From: Macrolepiota albuminosa
Lineage: Eukaryota > Basidiomycota > Agaricomycetes > Agaricales > Agaricaceae
DNA length: 64,000 bases
Reading direction: 5' to 3'
NCBI GenBank assembly: GCA_027475525.1
Contig: JAMWFC010000051.1
Location: forward strand, 2,898,616-2,962,615
Position numbers and translations under genes: made by a program. This document shows, piece after piece, positions 56,375 through 64,000 of the stretch. Numbering within the stretch: the stretch's first letter is position 1; every line of letters starts with the position of its first letter. Below the pieces are notes generated by a model. The model worked only from the letters and a program-made list of their open reading frames with translations. It was not told where the DNA came from and did not search any database.

Positions 56375-57875
56375 AGAAGGGATAGCCTCTTGGGACTGCA
56401 TGGTATTTGATGAAATGTGGACTCATAGTTTTGTCACTCCCCTCTCGACTAAGCTGTAAAACCTGTACCCTTTCTCTTCTGTATCTCGGTTCTAGTGTAG
56501 CATTTTCTTGATGTGCTTTTTCCCTTTTACTCCATACTTGTTTATATTATGTATATCATATATACGAACCTACCAAACTCATATCAACCTTTATCGCAAA
56601 CTCTTTCACACCAGCGGTTGGAAATACTAATTCGATAGATTCCAAACGTACAATTATGGTTAACTGTGTTATGTAGTTACGGCCCCAGAAGGTTTGACAC
56701 TAATACAGATGCTTGTGTGCGGGGGAGGTGAAAAACGTGTGGAGCACTAAACTATTCGCGGAGCAACTTCAAAACGAACTTCCCGCTGGAGAGATGTGTC
56801 CAGAATGATTCAAACCCGCCCACCATCAATATTCGCGGAGCAACTTCAAAACGAACTTCCCGCTGGAGAGATGTGTCCAGAATGATTCAAACCCGCCCAC
56901 CATCAAGGGAAAAAGGGCCGCCGGCGTCGCTATTGGCAGAAACAGCAACCAAAATAATTAGTTGTTTACATCAACATTGTCTCCGACACGCATTCAACGG
57001 TATCTGAAAACCTTGGACAGCCGAGATCGTCGAATAACTACACTGTGTTGATTTCTGTCGAACGGCGGCAGGCACATCGAACCATCGACAGGAATGGTCA
57101 CTGTGACGCCACAACTATCAGGATCTCTTTCTCGCCACGGTGGCCAATTTCTCACACCACTCCGAGAGCTAGCGTTAAAGGACTGATTCTACGGCAATAA
57201 AGCATCGCTCTTTGCACCGTCAAATGCTATGCGACACATCCATCGACTACTATTCGCGCCCCACGGAGCAGAAGACTCCCTTAAGGAGTTCTTGTCGAAC
57301 GAGCTGATGTCGAGCGTTTCTATGAGCGCTGAACAGATGGTGGCCAAGCGAGGCAGTGATGAACTTGTCAGATAGTTTTATGGCGTTGCCACTGGAGCTG
57401 CGAAGAATCAAGCAATTTTATTTGTGTTACGTCAGCAGCCATAAACCAAGCCGTTTTTGTGGCGTATCCCTAGGAAATAAGGGCAGAAGTCAAAGAAATA
57501 TTGAGACCAGGAGGAAGCGGCTCTCAGTTGACATATCGTAATTGGCATTGTTTATGGTCGGAATTTCCAGATGTTGATTCTTTTGCTTCACGGTTCAGGC
57601 CGATTCAGTGATGAATCACACTCCACATGACTGCTGCTACCTTGAAAACTTACCAGGTCCTTGATGTAAACATCTCAATCCAGATCAGGCCACAAGATAT
57701 TGTGTGAACTCCACTTCAATGACCATCCACTTGGAAGTATATGGATCGATGGAACAATCGCGCACATATACGTTCGCCGAATACCAAAAGCGGAGGGAAA
57801 TATCCATGGCATTCCAGAAGACCTATATCATGAGTTGAAACCAGTACCACGGCCCCGCAAAGTAGTTGATGATCA
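56375..57875. other. Intergenic stretch, one 77-bp duplication and a small open frame
   Basis: About 1.5 kb. After the 3' UTR of the upstream gene comes the duplication at 56753-56906. A 48-codon open frame starts at ATG 57231 (MRHIHRLLFAPHGAEDSLKE) and stops at 57377; coding-like sequence (GVATGAAKNQAILFVLRQQP) follows in another frame. This may be a small spliced gene or a relic; I do not recognise it. Confidence 0.4.
56753..56906. repeat. Exact 77-bp tandem duplication, intergenic
   Basis: Copies are 56753-56829 and 56830-56906, matching for exactly 77 bases. Confidence 0.97.
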
Positions 57876-60096
57876 TTATTTCCCTTTCTTCATGATCATA
57901 TCTTCCAACAGCGCTTTCACCGCTTGGGCATCAGCTCTTCCCCGTGTCTCCTTCATCACGCGTCCCACGATCGTGTTCAGAACATTCTTCTTCCCCTTTC
58001 TAACAGCATCCGCCTCCTCTGGTAGGGCAGAGATTGCATCAGCACAGACTGTGCTGAGATCCGGAGAAACAGCAGATGTGCTACAAGAAGCTGGATCAGA
58101 AGCTTGGAATGAAATCAGTTGCAGTTCCCTGGCTATTTGTCTAGTCGACGCTTGTGATGGATTGGCAAGCATATGTCGGAGCAACAGCTTCCCGGAGGTA
58201 CCTGTTTGAAGTGCAATTCAGTATCAAGTCTTTTGCTGCATAAGACAACGATTCACCAGTGATAGTTTTCTCTTGGACCATGTCTATCAATTCTCCCATC
58301 TGCTCTGCTGAGAGGTGACTATCTTGGAAACTTTGTTTACGCGCGGTTAGTTGCCCCAATAGTTCATGTGTCATCCTGAAAAAAGGTGAAACACAGAAAC
58401 CGCGGTTAGCACGACGCGGCAGCTGTCGAGGTCAAAAGCTAAAGATACTACCAATTCACCACAGCCTTCGGATTGCGTGGGGTGCCTTCTCTGCTACCAT
58501 GACCGGCACAAAGCCGATCAAAATAGGCTACAGCACTGTAGATGCAGTCACTTTTTTCACCATCAAATTGTACCTCGCCCCCGTTGTCGACTCGCATAAG
58601 AACCTCAACATCGCGCTCGGAAAGGCCGTAGTCGATCCGAAGTCTTTTACGAGTCTCCCATGGAAGTTCCGGAAGCGCGTCCCGGATCGCCTGGATACGT
58701 TCCTAACAACCCAGTTTGAGCTGAGACTGCAGCTCTAAAGTCTGGTTTGCAAACCTTGCTGAGCACCAGCTCTCCTAAATTCGGATCCGGCATGTATCGA
58801 TAATCGGGCGCATCCTCCTTAGAGCGTAATTTGTACGTCTCAAAGCGGTGTTCATCAAAACCACGCGTTTCTTGGGGGACTGAAGCCGTGTTCACATCGG
58901 GGGCTGATTCTAAAATAGCGCGTTGACGGTCTATTTCGTGCACTAGCACAATGGAATTAGCGATACACAACACGCCACCAATGGCAACGGTCGAAGCTCA
59001 CGAATGGCAGCCATCATGAATCTAACGCTATTGAGATTTTTAATTTCACAACGGGTGCCAGGAGGGCGTCCAACGCGATTTACTGATATATTCACATCAC
59101 ATCGTAAAGAACCCTGCAACAGAAGACTGTCTAAGCTGAAAGAGAAATAAAACTCTGGAAGACAATGCTTTACCTGTTCCATATTACCATCACTCGCGCT
59201 CACCGCACGAAGAACGGCCTGAAGTGTGCGGACATAGGCTCCAGCCTCTTCCGGAGAACTGTCAAAGGATCAATTCAATCGAGAGATACGACTTGTTACG
59301 CAATCGCACCGGAGATCTGGCTCAGACACAATTTCCATAAGGCCTGTCCCTGTTCTATTCAAATCTAGATGGGAAGTCTGAGTACGTGGGTGAAAGGTGG
59401 ATTTTGCTGTATCCTATCTCAGAAGATCAGTAACTTGTGCATGAGTGCGTGGAAAAAAATGGTGCGAACTTGTTCCAACTGGAGTTGCTTTATCCGGACG
59501 TCGAAGGAAGTCGCGTCAGGTAGGCTTATATGTAACTTTCCGCCGAGGGCGATTGGTGCTATCGAAAGGGTTATACAGGGCTAAACCAACGTATACAGCA
59601 CAAACCATATTGCTGGGTAATTTGATAGCCAGATGGAAGGTCTGAATAGAAGTAATGCTTTCGGTCGAAGGACGAACGCGCTTGAATATCACATTGAAGC
59701 GCTATAGCTGTACGTAGCGCCAAATCAACACATTTTTGATTCAAACTCTGTTGTTAAAAATACGTTCTATTTTAACGCCTTCAGTAGATATGAACACTCA
59801 CAGGTAAAGTACCAGGAAACGCGGCGTCAAACAAGGATACGTGAGTATTTGGGGATTCTCCAAGATTTGAAGTCAAGGACTCTGAGCAAACGCGTAAAAC
59901 TAGACTAATTTATTTACATCACAAAAAACCTACCTGAGAAGAGTTTTCGTCGGGATTTTATTTGTGCGTGAGTTTCAATACCAATGACTACCTGCCAACC
60001 TGGCCATCTTTTGTCTTCTGTGTATATGCGCGCGTCATGAAAAGGCCGGAATTGCTGTAGGTACCTCGCTCGACATGAGCGAAGATAGTGCAGCAT
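57876..60096 (-). CDS. GatB: Mitochondrial Glu-tRNA(Gln) amidotransferase subunit B
   Basis: GatB, with GatA and GatF/GatC, converts Glu-tRNA(Gln) to Gln-tRNA(Gln) in mitochondria. The start at ATG 60096 gives a basic leader ([16 protein letters not shown]), then [20 protein letters not shown], the family's first block. Later exons show [18 protein letters not shown] (about 59350), [20 protein letters not shown] and SDGNMEQ (about 59230). Next come [20 protein letters not shown] with [16 protein letters not shown] (about 59090), and [16 protein letters not shown] (about 58780). The YqeY-like C-terminal domain has [14 protein letters not shown] and [20 protein letters not shown], ending MKKGK with TAA at 57876. 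The gene has many introns. It is divergent from the TRP-like gene (130 bp between starts). Confidence 0.9.
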
Positions 60097-60226
60097 GAAC
60101 AGCAGATGGGGTGCAAATTATGTTGTGACGTAATCAACAATCAGCACGTGGCGTGGGCGAGAGAATTCAATTTCTCCGGGTCACCCACGAGACAACTACT
60201 CTGGCGTGGTTGGGGGTTGAACGTTG
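60097..60226. promoter_or_regulatory. Shared 130-bp promoter, GatB / TRP-like gene
   Basis: The two start codons are 130 bp apart and point away from each other. The space contains TGACGTAA at 60126-60133, a CRE/ATF-type site, and a CACGTG E-box at 60145-60150. Both are recognised by fungal bZIP or bHLH factors. Use as a promoter is inferred from layout. Confidence 0.5.
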
Positions 60227-63200
60227 ATGGCTAGCCTTTTCTCTGTCCTAATTCAAAGCTTGGCTCTCTGTCTACTTTTCCTTCTCCCCCATGTCCTTTC
60301 AGACCCTGCTGTTGCTCGTTTTACCGAGTGTTTTGACGATGATGGCAACGCTACCCAAAGGTTGCAGATATCGACTGTCTTCGCTCAAGTCCTCGAAAAC
60401 CAGAGCCTTGGGAAGTATCTGAACCTCACTTTGTTGGGACATAGTCCGCAAGAAATATTGGGATTCACCAATACCAGCGGAAGTCTCGGTGAGTTCAACC
60501 TGGCGGTTAACTGTCCCCGTTAATCGCTTCAATTCCGAAACGTAGCCACGCTTTTCACATCGACAAATGTACTCACACTCAATGTATGGACCAATAGCTC
60601 CTACTTCTGCAATACCCTAAGGCCACCATCTCCTCTACCATCAGTGAATTCCACTGACGGTACATATTGTCCAATACAAGCTGGAGAGTTTGCGTTCTCC
60701 ACATCTATACCCTGGGGTGATCACCGTGCCCTCACAACACTTTCTACTCGCCTACGCGCCGTCGATCCTTCCATACAAGAGGTTTTATGTATTGATGTCA
60801 CTACGACGCCGCTCAACCCGCGACCGGACTCACCTTATGGTCAAGCGAAGATTATCTTCTGGTGCACAGTTGCACTTGCGATCGCGTACTGGATCTTGGT
60901 GGGACTTGCTAGAATTGTATCTGCATGGGGAAGAGGCATTACCCGCCACGATGGATTGTGGTCCAGAGCACAAAGTGCAGGGTTTATATTGGCTAGCGCC
61001 ATCAGTGGCGAAAGGTTTGCGACGTCACCTGCCTTGATGAGATTCTGTAAGTGCCTGCTGTCTCCAGGATTAAGAGATTCCTTCAAATCATCGTTTATTT
61101 AGGTACCCCTTCCATGCGAGATGTTATGTTCCATACACAATGGTGCGCTGTGTTAGCGATGGTAGCTGTTGAATGGCCACCATTTGTTTGTGAGTGTGAC
61201 GCCTGATTCTGCTAGTTCCTTCTCACGCTTCCTGTGTTTTGAAGACCCTATTTTGACCCAAACCGCCTGGTCTACACTCTCGTATAGTAAGCTGTTTCTT
61301 GTCCCATTTAGTCATGGGAATGACTCACCCAAAACAGACATAACGCTCCTTTCGTCTGCCGCGTCTCATCATTGGAATCCTTTCCACACTCCTCCATATC
61401 CCACTTTGTCAAATTTCACGGATCAACTCAACGACAGCGGATCTCCGCTATTCATCAACGCCTCAGTACCAAATACCCTTTTCACACTTCCTGACGATGC
61501 CACACACGGGTTGTCATCCTTTGCGTATACAATAGGGCTCCGGCCACAGGATTTGTTTTCCGTTTGCTTAATCTTATTCCTCAGCATTCTTGCAGGAGCG
61601 ATACTTTTGGCCGTCTTCGTATGGTTTATTGATTACATAGCATGCTCAATTGCCAATACCCTTGGTGGCCCGGGAAATTCAGGACCACACACAGTTGCTC
61701 GATTGACAGGTGCGCGAAGTCCTGGTTTTTCCAGCATCAAGGACATTCCAGATCCAGCCAATGCTACCGCACAAGATGAACGGAAGTCTTTGAATGGACA
61801 AAGCCCAACTGGTCATGGATTATTCAAACCACCCTCCCGCTTTGCCCTTCCTCTTTCAGCAGGAGGGAGTTCAACAGATAGAGGCATTAACAGGGTTTGG
61901 TGGCGATTCCGTACAGATCTCGGCTCTTTCCATAGCAGTGTTCTGCATGGTAACCTGGTTCGAATCCTTTTGCTGTTCCATCTTCCAGTCACAATTTTCT
62001 CTGTATACCAAATGGTCATGCCACGAGACCTTGCTTCAATGTCCTCCAAGGCCCTTGCTGGATTATCGTTTGCACTTTTTTCCGTTATCTTACCCGCCCA
62101 TCTGGTCATCCGAGTAACATTCACAACAACAAGCAAACTTTACGACGAGACCAGGACTCTCCTTTCGCTCGGTCCTTTGTATAATCACTACCGGCACGGT
62201 TCGCAACTGTTTGCCGGCCTATTCTTTGCTACGAACCTGGCTTTTGGAATTACTATTGGTGCAGGACAAAAGAGCGGGACCGCCCAAGCTATCATTATAC
62301 TAGTTATTGAAATTGTGTCTGCGCTCGTCACCAGTATTTGGCTTCCTTGGGGGACTGGAGCAAGCATGGGCTTGATAAGTTTCCTTTTCTGTGTTGCGAG
62401 GATTGTTATCGCTGTATTGTTACTTATTCTGAGCCCAACAGTAAGTTTCTCTTCTTCTGTCACTTGCAAAGCTAACTTGATATGGTCACATAGATATCCA
62501 TCGGGGCTGGGGCGGGAAGTTGGGTTGCTTATGGCATCCTGATCATCCTGGCCTTGGTATTCCTCGCTTTACTGCTCATGCTTCTTGTCAAATTTGTCGA
62601 GGCTTTGGTCCGCATTTTTGGACAGGTAGGTTTCGACCGAAGTAGGCACGTAGTTGACAGTGGCTTGCTTGGAGCATGTGGCCTGCTTGGCTGCTGTGGT
62701 TCGCGTCAACGACACAAAAAACGCCACCCACGAGATCGTAAGAACTCTTACAAGATTGCTGACATGCGACCGCAGCAGCAACCGCGCGATTCTGATGTCT
62801 CTTCATACATTCCACCAACATTCCCAAATGCCGGAGGCGAAGCACCCTCACCACGATTCCTGGGCGCTGAATCTAGGAGAGGCTCTTCAAGCCTAGGACC
62901 CCCTTCTGTATTACGACCTGAGCATGCAATGCGACCATATCGAGAGGATAGTGAGGATGAAGGATATATTATGGGAGCTTGGAAACCATATCCTAGAACT
63001 GGCTACACACCTGTGCTTAACGATAGCCCAATGGGCACAAAGTCAAACTTCCAACAGCAGTTAACGAAGCTTTCTCAAAGTACGATAGGTACTGCGGCAC
63101 CGTCTGGCTTCTCGCGGATTGGGGGAGGGAGGGCTCACATTGATGCTCCGTATGCAATTGCAACGGGATCTACACATACATTTCCGTCCATCGGTAATAG

Positions 63201-63723
63201 TACCGTGCATCCCCATACCCTCTTTGATGACGATGAATCACCGCCGCCCTCACTGTCTAACGTTGAAGGCCGTCAGACAGACTTTTCGATTCTTCCCCCT
63301 GGCGCAGCACAGCCTACGCATATTCGCACGAAATCGCAAACTGCGATCGTCGAAGATGCAGACATTTTGGCTGCTCTTCAAGGATCGGGCTCTTCGTCCG
63401 AGAGGACACCTCAGCATGAACCTAGTGCGGGTGGGCTTCTTCGACCTCCAGTCATGACGGGTGTTCCTCATGATAACGATGACGAGGATTCGGAGGAAAT
63501 TGTGACCAAAAAGAGATCTTGGTTCCGTTTAGGACGAAGTCGAGTATATAGTGGTGAGGGTTCACCTACAGCTGGACAATCGTCGTCAGCTCCGCAATCG
63601 TTACCAGTGGATGAGGAGATGGGCGGTGTCGGTTCAACGCCTCAACCAACGCGTTCGTTCGTCGTGATACGAAAGGCGCAACCCGGATCTGCCGGCTACA
63701 AATCGGCAAACGCTACTTCCTAG
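60227..63723 (+). CDS. Fungal TRP-like ion channel / FLC-Pkd2 family membrane protein
   Basis: ATG 60227 opens a signal peptide (MASLFSVLIQSLALCLLFLL). An ML-like extracellular domain follows, with FTECFDDDGNATQRLQIST, then LFTSTNVLTLNVWTN and YCPIQAGEFAFSTSIPWGDH. A membrane region holds several helices (IIFWCTVALAIAYWILVGLA, DLFSVCLILFLSILAGAILL, LVRILLLFHLPVTIFSVYQ, GLSFALFSVILPAHLVIRV, AQAIIILVIEIVSALVTSIW, VARIVIAVLLLILSPT, ILIILALVFLALLLMLLV). A long Ser/Pro-rich cytosolic tail of about 330 residues ends SANATS at 63723. ML-like lumenal domain plus TRP-like helices is the FLC/Pkd2 architecture, linked to calcium and cell-wall or FAD homeostasis. The first intron (about 60496-60540) and the one near 62440-62493 join in phase. 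Confidence 0.85.
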
Positions 63724-64000
63724 ACAATTGTTTCTTTGCATGCATACCATGGGTGATTGTACTTCTTCCTCACACATTGACGCGCTTTTTGTTGACCCAT
63801 CACTATTGCATACAATACCTACTAGGACACGGACTTAGATCAACCACTCCATATTTAGTGTGTATTAGTAGTCGTTCCTTACGAACACGTTGTGTATTTA
63901 CCTTTTTTACCATGTCCGTCGATGTTTTGTTTTCCAATTTAGATCGAGTCATCTCATTCTTCATTGACACATTAAGCAGAATCTAGTAAGATGATGGAAG
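63724..64000. other. 3' flank of the TRP-like gene
   Basis: No gene seen; probably the 3' UTR and start of the next intergenic region. Confidence 0.5.

Overview
The window reads as nuclear DNA of a filamentous basidiomycete, most likely a mushroom-forming agaricomycete. Genes sit close together on both strands and are cut by many GT-AG introns of about 45-70 bp. Several proteins have no family name I know but look like basidiomycete-only families. Nothing bacterial, organellar or viral was recognised. I cannot name a species.

Layout. 1-435: 3' end of an unknown Ser/Pro-rich gene. 1653-13612: E(z)/EZH2 histone methyltransferase (-), a membrane thioredoxin-fold protein (-), KEX1 carboxypeptidase (+), a CSN12/Thp1 PCI protein (-) and a 2-oxoglutarate/Fe(II) oxygenase (-). 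14480-15370: a decayed tyrosine-recombinase gene, the only clear mobile-element relic. 15682-20654: DsbA-like protein (+), an unknown protein (-), a COX7-type cytochrome oxidase subunit (-) and the YEATS protein Yaf9 (+). 20727-38736: ATR/Mec1/Rad3 kinase (-), NOP14 (-), the RNA-binding protein IST3/RBMX2 (-), eIF3d (+) and a rhomboid-like/CUE protein (-). 39832-41087: a GATA zinc-finger factor (+). 41088-47673: a 6.6-kb gene-free, low-complexity stretch. 47674-63723: an NTF2-like protein (-), a beta-helix membrane protein (+), poly(A) polymerase (+), a zinc-knuckle-like protein (+), mitochondrial GatB (-) and a TRP-like channel (+).

Function. Most genes are housekeeping: chromatin (E(z), Yaf9), DNA-damage signalling (ATR), ribosome biogenesis and translation (NOP14, eIF3d, GatB), mRNA processing (IST3, Pap1, CSN12/Thp1), and secretion, membrane and ER quality control (KEX1, rhomboid-like protein, TRP-like channel). 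There is no biosynthetic cluster or defence island. Several neighbours are divergent pairs with short shared promoters (80-220 bp); others converge with 3' ends 70-160 bp apart.

The strongest unexplained signal is technical. Fifteen perfect tandem duplications are scattered through the window, and every one has a period of exactly 77 bp. They fall in coding and non-coding DNA alike and shift the frame of ATR, eIF3d, the rhomboid-like gene and the GATA gene. This looks like contigs joined without trimming a 77-base k-mer overlap. At least three genes also need one more inserted base, so the assembly holds single-base deletions as well. I found no convincing new biological system. The best biological leads are the recombinase relic, a uORF overlapping the GATA start, very small exons, and the conserved genes of unknown function.
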